Of a stretch of 64,000 nucleotides of DNA, positions 45,032-56,344 are shown in pieces. A program made the position numbers and the translations under genes. How positions within the stretch are numbered: the first letter of the stretch is position 1; the number at the start of each line of letters is the position of its first letter. Source of the DNA: Leptobrachium leishanense (lineage: Eukaryota > Chordata > Amphibia > Anura > Megophryidae); NCBI GenBank assembly GCA_009667805.1, contig CM019066.1:114194190-114258189 (forward strand). Direction: 5' to 3'. The notes beneath the pieces were generated by a model. It worked only from the letters and a program-made list of their open reading frames with translations, made no database searches and was not told the DNA's origin.

Positions 45032-46589
45032 CTGTAATAAAGAAAGACCCTGTTTTTTGTATCAAACATTTGTTTTTGTGTCACCCCAGTGCCCTTGGAG
45101 TCCCAGCACTGGGGTGACGCGCGCTATTGCCCGCTTCCTGCTCTTGCCGTCCCCCAACCTATACCTCGTTATTTCTGGTTTTCTCTACCCTCTTCATCTC
45201 TGTCCTCTTCATTTTACTGCCCCTCCCCTCAATGCCCCCCTTTTTTTCTTTCTTTCTCTCTCTTTCCTACTAGTTAATTGACTCTGTTCCTCTTTCCTTA
45301 CGTGTTTCACTCTACTCCTTCCTGGGCCAATCTTTTCAGTAGGGCACACCCATCTACGGTTGATGCCCGTGTGGCACCTACTGCTGTGATTTACTGTTCT
45401 ATAATTTATTCATCCAATTACTGATTTAACGCTTAATATTGTTGCTTTGCTGACAGTGCCTTTGGTTCCAAAATGTTAGGAAAAGATTTGGTTTGTCTAC
45501 TGGCTCTGCAAGCTGTATTTCAAAGGTTCAAGGTTCAAGGTACCATAACATCCGTCCGAAGCAATACTGGTTCATAAATAGGATTAATCAAGATTCAAGA
45601 ATACAGTTCTAGGATAGCAGGAACTAAAACCAGTTTATAGACAGAAACAGAGAAGGAGATGTCTATTGGTTCCTGGGATATAGTGGATAAAAAAAATCTA
45701 AATTTTGAAACATAATATTCTAGTATTGCGCAGACTTTAACTCTTTATCTCTAACCTTATAAGGAAAATCCCAAAAGTACCTGTAGGGAATGGGAAGAGA
45801 CAGGACTAATGCACCCAGTGGTATGGTCAGCCTTAGTAACTTCCAGGCACTTCTTATTGCTAAAGTAAACATTTGTTGCAGGTTTCTCCATTTTAGAAGA
45901 TTTTGATATTTTACCCAATCATTGTAACGGTTTCAGTAGATCTCTAGAAAAATCTAAACATACAACCAAGAAGCCATTACACCAAGTGCATTACCAGTCC
46001 TTAATATGGCAGCCATTCATAATGAGTGCAACAAAGGAGACGCCTAACACGCAGTGAATGGATACACCCAACTAATCCTAACCTCCGGTCCTTAGTGTGT
46101 TTGGATATAGAGAAAGCAAAGTGACACAAATAATGACAAACAGGGCAAAGGTGAACAAATAAGGCAAATGACTATAGGTCTGACTAGTACACATAGTCAA
46201 AGGGAGACAGAGTATCACACAATCAAGTAAACGTAGCGAAGGTCAAAGGGAAATAGGGTATCACACAACTGAGTAAACATAGCGAAGATCAAAGGGAAAG
46301 AGAGTATCACACAATCGAGTAAACATAGCCAAGGTCGAACACAGAATATCAGTCAGAAATATAGAGCGCACTAACTGGTCAAGGAGAATCACGATAATGT
46401 GAGACAACGTTTTTAACCCCGTCTGATTGGTCAGCGACATAAGGGTGTGCCACAACATGCGGGATGGAGATGAGGCACGTGAGTCAGTGCTCTGAGAATG
46501 ATGCGGTATGGGCACGGAAATAAATATCGCAGCCTGAGTGCGCACGTGTCAAAATCACTAGCAGTTCGAGGTGAAATTATGCTCTCGCT
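45032..46589. other. probable intron, no repeat recognised
   Basis: Unique-looking DNA. Several acceptor-like tracts on the minus strand (near 45790, 45840) do not give phase-compatible exons. Confidence 0.4.
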
Positions 46590-46597
46590 GTAACTAC

Positions 46598-47538
46598 TAG
46601 GGATGAGCCGAACACCCCTATGTTTGGTTCATATCCGAACAGCCGAACTGCCGGAATGTTCGAATACGAACTCGAACACAATGTAAACCAATGGGGGCCG
46701 AACACACAAAATGTGTTTGCAGTTCTCCTAAATGTACCAGCGGCTGCTGGTACATTTAGGAGACCTGTGGCTGCGGCCCCCAGGCCCGTAACTCACCTGT
46801 CCTGCAGCTGTCCCGGCCTCCTGTTCCCCGGTCCGTCAGCTCCTCCTGTCCATCTGGTCGCGGCTCCTCTCTGCCCCACGTCTTCATGCTGAATAATCTG
46901 ATTGTGCAAAGTCCTGCACCTGACCTGGACTTTGCACAATCAGGGCTCTAATTCAATATTGAGCCCTGATTGGGCAAAGTCCAGGTCAGGTGCAGGACTT
47001 TGCCCAATCAGAGCTCAGCATGAAGATGAGCTTTAACCAAGCTCTGATTGGTTAAAGTCTTGCACCGACTTTAACCAATCAGAGCTTGGTTAAAGCTCTG
47101 CCCCATGCCTCATCTTCATGCTGAGCTCTGATTGGGCAAAGTCCTGCACCTGACCTGGACTTTGCCCAATCAGGGCTCAATATTGAATTATCAGGTCAGG
47201 CGCAGGACTTTGCCCAATCAGATCATTCAGTATGAAGACATGGGGCAAAGAGGAGCCACGGCCAGATGGACCGGAGGAGCTGACGGACCGGGGAACAGGA
47301 GGCCGGGACAGCTGCAGGACAGGTGAGATACGGGGGCCGCAGCCACAGGTCTCCTAAATGTACCGACAGCCGCTGGTACAATAAGGAGACCTGTGGATGC
47401 ATCATTTTTTATTATGGAATGTCTGCGTGCGGTCGAACAAACCGCGAACATCCCATAATGTTCGGCGTTCGCCGAACACTCAAACGGCCGATGTTTGATT
47501 CGAACTCACGTTCGAATCGAACCGAACGCTCATCCCTA
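46598..47538. mobile_element. hAT non-autonomous foldback element K
   Basis: Ends TAGGGATGAGCCGAAC and GTTCGG...GCTCATCCCTA with a perfect 8-bp duplication GTAACTAC (46590-46597 and 47539-47546). The interior is a giant palindrome: CTCACCTGTCCTGCAGCTGT on the left mirrors the right, and alternating copies of CTGATTGGGCAAAGTCCTGC lie between. Non-coding. Confidence 0.9.
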
Positions 47539-47595
47539 GTAACTACCTAAATGGGGATCATCTGCTGGAACCTGGTCAGCCGGTAAGTCTTGCAC

Positions 47596-47662
47596 CCCAG
47601 TAGCAGTGACATTCATGCCTTGTTGGACTAAAGTGTCTTTTGTCGACCGTAATGCATTTTAT
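47596..47662 (-). CDS. weak candidate exon of the minus-strand gene
   Basis: The acceptor TTTCTTCCCTTAAACAG is good. The frame starts on a codon boundary, contains KCITVDKRHFSPTRHECH and ends with one extra base, matching exon 44959-45031. The donor (CTGGG|GTGCAAG) is weak and the exon was partly chosen for its phase, so confidence is low. Confidence 0.25.
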
Positions 47663-48379
47663 CTGTTTAAGGGAAGAAATGGTTTTCCTTACAACACAGT
47701 TTAGTTATGCTCATCCTGAGAGTTCCATCAACATCTTAAAGAATGATTAGTGAATGAGTAACTGAGGTATTGGTTACATGAGGCTCTTTGTCCATTGTGT
47801 TGGGATGTATCAAATTCTGCATCAATGCATGTCATTTTTCTTCTTTAACCTACAAATTCTCTGGGGGTGAGGTACAAAACTCTCTGACTATATATGTGCA
47901 TTTATTACAAGAAATCAATTAACGTAGCTGGAAACGGAATAACAACACTCCTTTCTCTATTCACCTTCCTTGTGAATATGCATGATAACACAGAACACGG
48001 AAGCGAGTATAGGTCATGTATATTTGTTTTAGTATGCACATTAATGACATTTTGGTCAAACTCCAAAGAACCAAGGGTCCGATTTAATTCAGCCTAATCT
48101 CTGAAATCCGCAACTTTTTGGGTCGCATTTCGGGCATTTTTCAGTTCAGGAGATTTAAATTAAGGCTTAATGGAATTCGATTCCTGATTAAAATTCAGCT
48201 CAAATATCGGCACTCGCGACTATACTTTTTAATGGAAATTTTGGCTTCAACAATTCAATTCCAATTTATCGGTAAGACAAATGTAAAGAAAAATAAAGCC
48301 CTGAAAGGTGTTAATAAATAAATTTTATGACAGGGAAAAATGGTAAATCCTTTTGAAATCACACTAAATATACATATTT
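47663..48379. other. no repeat recognised
   Basis: Unique-looking AT-rich DNA. Confidence 0.4.
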
Positions 48380-48824
48380 TCAACCCATTCACTACCAAGT
48401 GATTTTCCAAAAAAACACTGTTAGGACCCAGTGGTTTTTTGAAAAATCATTATGAATTAATTATACTGTAAGACAAATTTAGAAATACTCCCAATGAATA
48501 TTTTACTGTACTAACATATTTGGTGCCATCTACTGCCAAATTGAGTTACAGATGCAGCCCGGTTCACTGCACCAAATAAAACGGCTTGCTGAATGTCCAA
48601 TGTCAGGACATCCAGTTAGCTGATTTTACACAGTTTTAGGTCTTTGGGCATTATGCCCACAGGGGTAAAATTTTGGGGGCACCTTCTACAGTCCAAAGCA
48701 AATGAGATTAATTTGCAGCAAACTAATTTAATTTGCTTTTGGGCTGCCGTACAGCAGATCGAGATATCTTGATATCGGGGCACCAGATGGTGCCTTCAAA
48801 ACAAGATGTAGTGAATGGGGTTAA
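48380..48824. mobile_element. TTAA-type MITE (family C, copy 2)
   Basis: Left end TCAACCCATTCACTACC (TTAA mutated to TCAA) mirrors GTAGTGAATGGGGTTAA at the right. 445 bases. Shares AGTGATTTTCCAAAAA with the fragment at 22708. Confidence 0.65.
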
Positions 48825-49244
48825 TATTCATTTTAATTTAGCAATAAAAACCTAGTCTTAACCCTTAACGTTCTGTACACAGAGGCTATTTTTAGGGTTA
48901 CTGTTTTTTTGGGGGGTTTTTGGTATAGGATTGCTAACAGGGATTAATTAGATAAAATTTCAAATAAATTTGAATAAACCCCTTATCGATGGGGGTTATT
49001 TATCAGAATTCAGCTGTGGCCAAATTCATTTGAATAAATCAACTGATATTTGGAAAAAATATCAGCCAAAACTCACCAATATTTATTTTTAAAAAATCTG
49101 CCAGTAGAGTTAAAGTGAGCCGGAAGAAAGCAATAATAGACTTTAAGGGCAATGAGGCTTTAACAAAAAATTTTTTGCATTTGGTAACCCGTTCATAGAC
49201 CACAGTTTATATATGAAAAGGTTATGCAATGTGCCTATATTTAC
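48825..49244. other. no repeat recognised
   Basis: AT-rich unique-looking DNA. Confidence 0.4.
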
Positions 49245-49346
49245 TTTTTTTGTCACAGAATCGACAGCATTTTCAGTCATGGAGACTGCGTTTTGTCCTC
49301 GGTTTATTCTCTTGTGTTTCCTGTTCACTTGCCTTGATTTCCATTC
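49245..49346 (-). CDS. weak candidate exon of the minus-strand gene
   Basis: 102 bases, open on codon boundaries at both ends (34 codons, with EWKSRQVNRKHKRINRG and MTENAVDSVTKK). Acceptor TCTAATCCAGTCAG is fair; donor AAAAAAA|GTAAATATA is moderate. It is basic and could be chance. Confidence 0.25.
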
Positions 49347-49524
49347 CTGACTGGATTAGAATGACAACTTCAGAATAAAGCATTCAGCTGCAATGTTTAA
49401 CTCTCTATATCACTCGGCTACTCTTTGCACTCTTAACCATTTCAACACAGAAGTGTTTACTTAATATTACATTGTAACAGGTTCCTCTCTCCAACTGTTC
49501 TGTGTGTGTAGCGTGTATGTATAT
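49347..49524. mobile_element. probable L2 LINE 3' region interrupted by H2
   Basis: Sequence upstream of H2 that continues into an L2-type tail after it (50257-50335). The coding part is not recognisable. Confidence 0.3.
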
Positions 49525-49527
49525 TTA

Positions 49528-50256
49528 GGGCTCTATTACATTACTTGCGCAAAAACGCTCGCGCAGCGCAATTTTTTTTGCACACAGCGTTAAATGTTAA
49601 CGCGCATAAATTAACACTGGTATTACAATTCGAGCGCATTTTTTCATCCATCCGAAAATATCGCGCATAAAAAATACGCGCGAAAACGAGCGCAAATTAA
49701 CGCTGCGCGCAGAAATCGGTGGGCAGACTGGTTTTGCACGCTATTCAGACATTCAGAATTAAAAGCCACTATTGTCTCCCGTTCAGTTTTTGCACCTGTC
49801 AAAATCAATCTGTGTATATATGCTGCAGCAATAATAAAAACACGCGCAACTTCTCAATTTTGTTCCTTGGGTATGTGTAACTATACTGTGCTGTATTTTT
49901 TTTTTCGTGCTGGTGTATTTGGTTTCGGCCAGAACGTTCAGATTTGCAGTGACCACCAGCTTTTCAAAGACGTTAAAATTATGCGCACAAACGTCGTTCG
50001 TAAAAATTTGCAAATCGATCGTAATACCATCCGCGTACCAGCGCACGAACGCATTTGCGCTCACAATGTTAAGTATGGGATATGCGCACGAACCTTCGCT
50101 CGCGCAGGGTTCGCGCAGGGTAACTCGCGTTAGACGTTAACGCGCATTTTGTGCACGAACGTCGTAATTTGACGTTCAGTGCAAAGGGTTTTTCCCCTCG
50201 CGTTAATGCGTTTTTGCGCACCCGCACATTTTTGCGCGAAGAATGTAATAGAGCCC
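49528..50256. mobile_element. foldback element, 3-bp TSD (family H, copy 2)
   Basis: Ends GGGCTCTATTACATTA and GAATGTAATAGAGCCC with TTA on both sides (49525-49527 and 50257-50259). 729 bases; co-linear with the copy at 27001 throughout. Confidence 0.85.
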
Positions 50257-50335
50257 TTAGTATGCTGTCTCTCCTATTGTACAGCGCTTCGGAACTTGTT
50301 GGCAATTTATAAATACTTCTATACGGAACTGTAAC
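50257..50335 (+). mobile_element. L2 LINE tail
   Basis: CTATTGTACAGCGCTTCGGAACTTG and GCAATTTATAAATAC, the L2-type 3' terminus, directly after H2. Confidence 0.5.
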
Positions 50336-50377
50336 ACAGTGAAAAAAAAGCAAATCAGCACACAATACCATATTTAC

Positions 50378-50449
50378 ATAGCTTTTAATGAAACTTAGAG
50401 AGTCTTCTAGGGCAAAACGAAAATCTCTGTGAGATCTCACTTCTGTCTC
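50378..50449 (-). CDS. weak candidate exon of the minus-strand gene
   Basis: 72 bases, 24 codons on codon boundaries, containing EVRSHRDFRFALEDSL and SFIKSY. Acceptor TTCTTTATAGTGTTACCAG is fair, donor AGCTAT|GTAAATATG moderate. The residue pattern looks protein-like and the phase fits the next candidate. Confidence 0.3.
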
Positions 50450-51868
50450 CTGGTAACACTATAAAGAACCTGCAAGGAGCATCCTCCACCCCACTGTAAT
50501 ATAAAGTTCAGCAAACTTTATTGCTGCATTACAACAGCCAGGGATTTGGCAGAATACAAGGATAACTCTGGTTACTCAGGGGTTACAATAGCTGAAAATT
50601 CCTGAACAGTACAGATACAAGGAAAAACAAAATGAACAAATTTACATTGTTATTCTCAGATAGTGGATAGATTAAAATAATCTCTATGCAAAATTACTAT
50701 TTTATCCTACACTTAAAAGTTAACCCCGCATCCCAAGTTTAGATAGATGTCATAATATTTTCATTCAACAGAAGGTGCCCGCTAGTGAAAAGGTTGAATA
50801 TCTAGTTTCTAGCTTATCTTTGTTCTGTGTTTTTGAAAAGCAAATTGGTCTTAAAGCATTTCTTCTGAACATACTGACATTTAAACCAGTCATTATTTGT
50901 GCAATGATAAATATCAGATGGAGTCAATGCCAGACATGTATTATTGTATATACATATTGATTTTTTTCATTGAAGAATATGCTAAATTAATTTTCCCTGT
51001 TAACTATCAATCTATATTTACTTTTGATATTACAGATTAATGTGGTACATACATATTTACTTGTATTACATACAGCAATCAATGTTCTTTTCCTGTTTTT
51101 ACCTCATTTGATGCCAATTGTAGAGTATAAGAGTCCACCTGCATGATTTAAATTTAAGGCAATCCACACATTGTTCTCACGGTTGCACTGACACTAACAA
51201 TAACTAAAAAGAATCTCACAAGCTCAAATAGTCCACTGTCAGAGGCGTCCATTGTCAAGGAACATGCTGTGTGTGTGGTCTTGTCTTTCAGAGACCTGGC
51301 TGAACCAACAACTCCAGCACTCCCAGTCTGGTTCTCTGTGCTCTCTGCTGAGGCAGCTTCACATGTTCCTCCTGTAAAATTCTGCTATTAACCTTTCATG
51401 GATCCTGAGCTTCCACTAGCTGCTAGTGGACAACTGTCATCCACATCGACTAACTGAGGAAGCGGCTGTGATCTGCGAAACCCATTTTAGTGTATTACCC
51501 CTTTTTATTTGTATTACCATGGATTTATTTTAACTTTAGAGGAATAAAAAGGTTTAAAAACCAGCAGGTGATCGTTTTTGCCTCTTTTCACTGCGGCTAA
51601 GGCACAATCCCTGTTGCAATATGCTCTAGGGAGACAACTCTTCAGAGAAGAATTTGGCTGATTTATCCGCCACAGATGAGTATTGCATCTCCTGCTGCAG
51701 AGCGAAAGTACAGACTCAGGACTACTTGTCGTGAGTTGGGGAAATCTGGTGTTCCCACATAAGTCGCCAGCCGCCTTCAAATCCTGTGTCTGACGTGAGA
51801 CACCATTCCATGTGAGTGTAATCTTTCATTCATTTTTTGACATACTGTGTCAGGCTATACTACCCTAT
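50450..51868. other. possible Penelope-like remnant and unique DNA
   Basis: Unique-looking to about 51200. After that a CGAAACCC-type hammerhead-like motif and CTGCTGCAGAGCGAAAG-type sequence suggest an old Penelope-like element, without a coding domain. A 62-codon plus-strand frame (50775-50960) lacks a donor. Confidence 0.3.
51454..51482 (+). ncRNA. hammerhead-like core
   Basis: CTGAGGA, a short stem-loop (GCGG ... CTGC) and GCGAAAC follow in order, as in hammerhead ribozymes of Penelope-like elements. The second box has G for the usual T or A, so it may be inactive. Confidence 0.3.
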
Positions 51869-52771
51869 CAGGGTAATTCAAAGAGATCCGAATTGCTTGA
51901 TAAAAGTAACCGAACACTGAAAATCAGCGTTCGGTTACCTTTCTTGGCCATTCGGCTATCCAGAGAGCAGGCAATTCGCCAAATCCTGGTGAATTGCCTG
52001 AACATACGGTGCCTGTTCGGTGCCTGTTCGAGGGCAGTGAAATCCCCATGAAAATGCACTGCTTCGGCTATTCAGAGAACACAAACCAGCAGTGAAAGGT
52101 TCCCGAAATGCCCTGCCATTCGGTGGTTTAATTCGGCAAGTTTATTCAGGAGAATCCCATAGGCTTCAATGTTAAAAATATTCCCGTTTTAATTCAATAT
52201 CTAATAAACCGTTCATTATAAAATTCTGCAGTAAAGAGTCTAGTTATTTATAGATTTTTTAGGATATTTTAAGCATTTTTCTGGATTTTGTTTTATTTTT
52301 TAAAAGTCCGATTTTTTTTTTTAAGTTTACTTATTTTTTCTGTAACAGCCCTTTTTATTATCATTCCTTGGACCTCATATGTAAATTTCAGCCATTTTCG
52401 CTCAGTAGTTTCTTTGCAAACAGCGTTTCACTTTTCAAACATTCATGCAAACTGTTTTCCTAATTTATTCACTGCCTCTTCTGCGGTCTCGGCTTTTTCC
52501 TCTTCTGCGATCGGCTCCTGCTTGGGTTTTTCCGTGGTTTTCGGCAGGTTAATCCAGATGTTTTTGCGGGTTTTCGGCGTGCATTCGCTGGGTTTTGCGG
52601 TTAGTTTTCGTCGGGTTTGCGGTAGCTTTTCCCTGCAATTCGGGGACCCTGTGGTGTTTGCTGAATACACCGCAGGGTCACCAAAATGGGATCGGCAAAA
52701 GGAACCGAATTGAAGAGAACGAAAAGTCACCGAACGTGCGGTGACTTTTCGAATCTCTTTGAATTACCCTG
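51869..52771. mobile_element. foldback DNA element (family D, copy 2)
   Basis: Ends CAGGGTAATTCAAAGAG and CTCTTTGAATTACCCTG. The flanks TAT and ATA do not agree. Co-linear with copies at 23026 and 63323. Confidence 0.7.
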
Positions 52772-53576
52772 ATAGGATATTATCCTCTATAAGGAACAGA
52801 CAGAAAGAAGCGCTGAACTCTGCTCAATCTATCCCCATCCTGTCATCCACACCTAATGGCAGTTAAGGGCTATAGAAATCAGACTCCATAATACCCCAGT
52901 ACTAGGCTATGTGTTTTTGGTTATATAGGACTTATTTTCTCGACCTGACATCTGCCTGTTAACCTGATTCTGAACATTATCTGCTGGCCCCAATCTCTGA
53001 ACCAGCTGACTACACTTTTGGCTTATCCCTATGCACTCAGTACCTGCATTTGCCCAGGTACTCACTTATAGTACTCCAAGGCCTTATTACACCTGGTCAC
53101 TCTGAGTAGTGACGTTTCACAAGGGTATTCTCCATCTCCTGTATTCTGGACTCTGGCACTTATTAAGTCCCTGATATTCACATGCAATCCATGGGTGTTT
53201 CTTTGATTGTCCACCAGAGAAACGCCCCTGCACCCACTAACCTAGTGCTCAGGCGTCTGATCACAAGGAATCTTTAAATGTTGTTAGCCAAAGTATGATA
53301 TAGTTCTTGGGATATACAGAGGTTAGTGGAAGCACACGCCCGGTAATCAATCACTACAAAGGTTTGAAACAGCAGGGTATGGCTATTAGTTCCCAAATGG
53401 AATGACAGTCACAGTGCAGGATTTGATATGGCTTCTTTAATAGGAATACAATGATTCAGGTTGAAACACAAGCCTTTATCAAGCCGAAACGTTGTTTCTC
53501 CTTACTCCTATTAAAAGCAGCCATATCAAATACTGCTGCATGCATGACCAGCATTCTTTTTCTCTTTGGCTACTAA
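52772..53576. other. no gene recognised; Penelope-like motif near its end
   Basis: Contains CCTTTATCAAGCCGAAACG near 53470-53490, the word common in Penelope-type 3' ends, followed by CTATTAAAAGC. Otherwise unique-looking. Confidence 0.3.
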
Positions 53577-54209
53577 AGTCAGGGGTCAAGTCAAGGGGGA
53601 TCGCGTCGGAAAGCAGTTAATGCACTATTTTTGCAGAGGGAGCAGAGTTCCCATTGTGTAAGGAGCGGATGCTGCTGAGCCGGTGCCTCTAACTCACCCC
53701 TCCTGTGTGGGGTACAATCTGGCCTCCAATGCCCAGGGCAGCATTCAAGTCCGCTGGCTTCCCAATGGCGCTAAGTGGTTCCCTGGCTTCACACAGTGTC
53801 TGACATCACTGGTGGACTTGTCGAGTCTCAGGGAGTGGCAGCCCGACATCAGCCAGCCTAGGGGAGGAGCACTGGAGAACAGGACACCAATAGACTGCAG
53901 AGGGGGAGTAAGAGGAGGCATGGCCATACCTGAACACCCTATTTAAACCTGCTGAACTACCAGGTGAGTGTGCGGATGTTCTGTGATTTCCTTGTGAACT
54001 AGTACTCTGTGCTATCTCCAAAGTGAACCTAGATTCTGACCTTTGGACTTTATTTTGGATTTCCCATTTTACCACCTGCCCTGAACTTTGGAACCCCCCT
54101 TGGATATGCCCCTTGGATTAACCCCTTTGTACCTTGCCTTTGGACTTTCTACTGCCCTGGTCACCAACACCACATCTTGAGCTCCTACCTGACCCCGTGA
54201 CCCCTGACA
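53577..54209. mobile_element. solo LTR (Gypsy-like)
   Basis: Starts AGTCAGGGGTCA (T mutated to A) and ends TGACCCCTGACA, inverted termini of 12 bases. A TATA-like CCCTATTTAAACC lies at about 53937. No target duplication is visible and no interior remains. Confidence 0.6.
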
Positions 54210-55086
54210 CATTGGTCCTATACACTATAAAGCTTGAATTCATTCATTCAATTATATCTTTCACTTTTAAGTCACAATAAATATCAGACATTTCATATAT
54301 TTTTTCTAAAATGCACACAAACATACATAAATTTATCAGATTTGAAGATTTGTTTGTGTGTCTTTCTTAGGTGCAAGGTGATAACTGATAATTGGGGGCC
54401 AGAAATCTTATTGAGTTTTCCATGCTTTTTTTAGGACATGACCAATGGACAAAGCATGATATAGTGTGACATGACAAGACTCCCATTTTTTTTATCCTTT
54501 ACATCAATATGAACTAAGCCTACAGTTTTAAGTTGGTGCTTAATGGGTGTCTGTTCCAGCCATGCATAAAACGGGTTTTGGAATATTATTTCATGTATAG
54601 TTTTTAAAAGCTAAACAAGTCACACAGCCCTGCCACAAGCTCAGCTCAGATCACATCTCCCTCTGTCACAGCGGAATCAGCGATCAACATGTCTTCTGCA
54701 ATTCTACTCCACAATCTCAACTTTAATCCTACTGTTCATATTTTATGCTTGCATCTATCTATTAATATTTTGGCTGTTTGTTTTTTTCTTGATAAATGTA
54801 TGCTCTGCTTTGTTAAACCTATGCTCTCTTATGTCCTCCCCACCCCCTCACCATGTCGTAAAAATACCTGGCTTATACAGCCCACCCTCTGTAACTCTGC
54901 AACCTCTTTCTTCACACAGCCCGGCCACAAGCTCAGCTCAGATCACATCTCCTTCTGCCACAGCGCTTGCTTCCGGACTCTGCTGTCCCATCCAGTGCTG
55001 GTGTAAAATATGTAGCTTACTTTCCAGCTGCTTCCACTTTGCAAATCACCCTAATTAACCCAAGGTTCTAGCCCTTCCCATGATGT
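54210..55086. other. no gene recognised
   Basis: AT-rich, then a block with two copies of CCACAAGCTCAGCTCAGATC (about 54635 and 54925), a local duplication preceding the LINE tail; perhaps part of a LINE. Confidence 0.35.
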
Positions 55087-55252
55087 GTTAATCTGTATAT
55101 TTGTGTTTTGTTTTTAATATCTTTCATTTTATTACTTTGTATTTCTGTAACAATTCAATGTTCTTGAACCCAGGACATACTTGAAAACGAGAGAAATCTC
55201 AATGTATCCTTCCTGGTAAAATCCTTTGCAAATAAATAAATAAATAAATAAA
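55087..55252 (+). mobile_element. LINE LN1 3' tail only
   Basis: Starts with TGTTAATCTGTATATTTG and ends with CCTTCCTGGTAAAATCC followed by six AAAT units. Confidence 0.75.
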
Positions 55253-56344
55253 TAAGTAATGAAGTAGGTATTCATCATATTTTTTTTCCATATGTATCTG
55301 GTCATTGCCAGGTCATGGAGACTTGGATTATCTACATATCTACATACATTATATACATCTACCAAATAATTTTATTTCATATCATATTTAGAACTAAACT
55401 ACTTTTTTGAGTTTATCTCAGGTTTTATGAAGCACAAGAACTGGGGATTATTGAAATCAAGTTTATGGACGATTACTTAATGTTTTTCTATGATAATAAA
55501 CTATGTGGCTTTTTATTTAAGTACTTTTAATTTTCTGACACATGTGGGTGTCTTTTTAAGATAATTATGAAATAGGGTCATGTATATTCCACCATTCTTC
55601 GGTAAACACTCCCTCCGTGAGTTTTTTGTGAAAGACTTCCTGTAATTAAAGACTTGGCCGAAGAGTAGTAACAGTAGCAGTAACCCTTCCTTAATAGACT
55701 CTAACCACAACACTGCAATAAGTTATTTTATTTGGTGTTAAGAAGCATTTAATTGGCTCCTTACTCTTTTAAGGTCAATCATTTATAGGATTGTACGTAA
55801 AGTCTTAGATTTGCAATGTTTATTATAGTATTAATTATTTATTATAGAATTATATTCTAAACGTAATAAATTAATTGGATCTCCTTTAGGATTCTGATAT
55901 GACACACATAATGTTCAAGAACGATATACAACCACAATGACAATTTCTTATTCTAACTATGTTATTTTATACCTCCTACATTTTTCTGTTTGACTGCCTA
56001 TCTTGGTATCTTGCTGCCTGGCATCAGTCCCAGGACTGAAGCCATTTCTGGTTTTAAAAATGGTTTGATAAGCTGTGTGTTTTGCAATATGTTACACATT
56101 TTTGCATATTTAGCATCATTTTAAATCAGCTTAAATGGCATGTTGATATAAATCTGTTTATATTCACACACAGCTTTCATTCTGGGTTTGTGTTTTAGGA
56201 TTTTCTGGTCACCATATATTGGTTTTCTATATAGGCTAAGCAATTTGAAGGTTCTTTTGTGTTTTTAACCTCCTTTTTTTTATGTTTTAGTTTATCGAGT
56301 GAAACTTTATGTAAGAGAAGTATTACAATATATCTCTAATAAAG
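55253..56344. other. no repeat recognised
   Basis: Unique-looking. A strong minus-strand acceptor (CAAGTCTTTAATTACAG, near 55641) opens a frame of about 38 codons, but no convincing donor follows. Confidence 0.35.

Noticed and set aside
45780..45880. Acceptor-flanked frames on the minus strand
   Set aside because: Good pyrimidine tracts, but the frames do not fit the phases of the strong neighbouring exons.
48960..49090. Possible small MITE around TTATTTATCAGAATTCAGC
   Set aside because: No matching inverted end or target duplication could be found.
55526..55641. Minus-strand frame after a strong acceptor
   Set aside because: No convincing donor; two frames compete and one stops after 24 codons.
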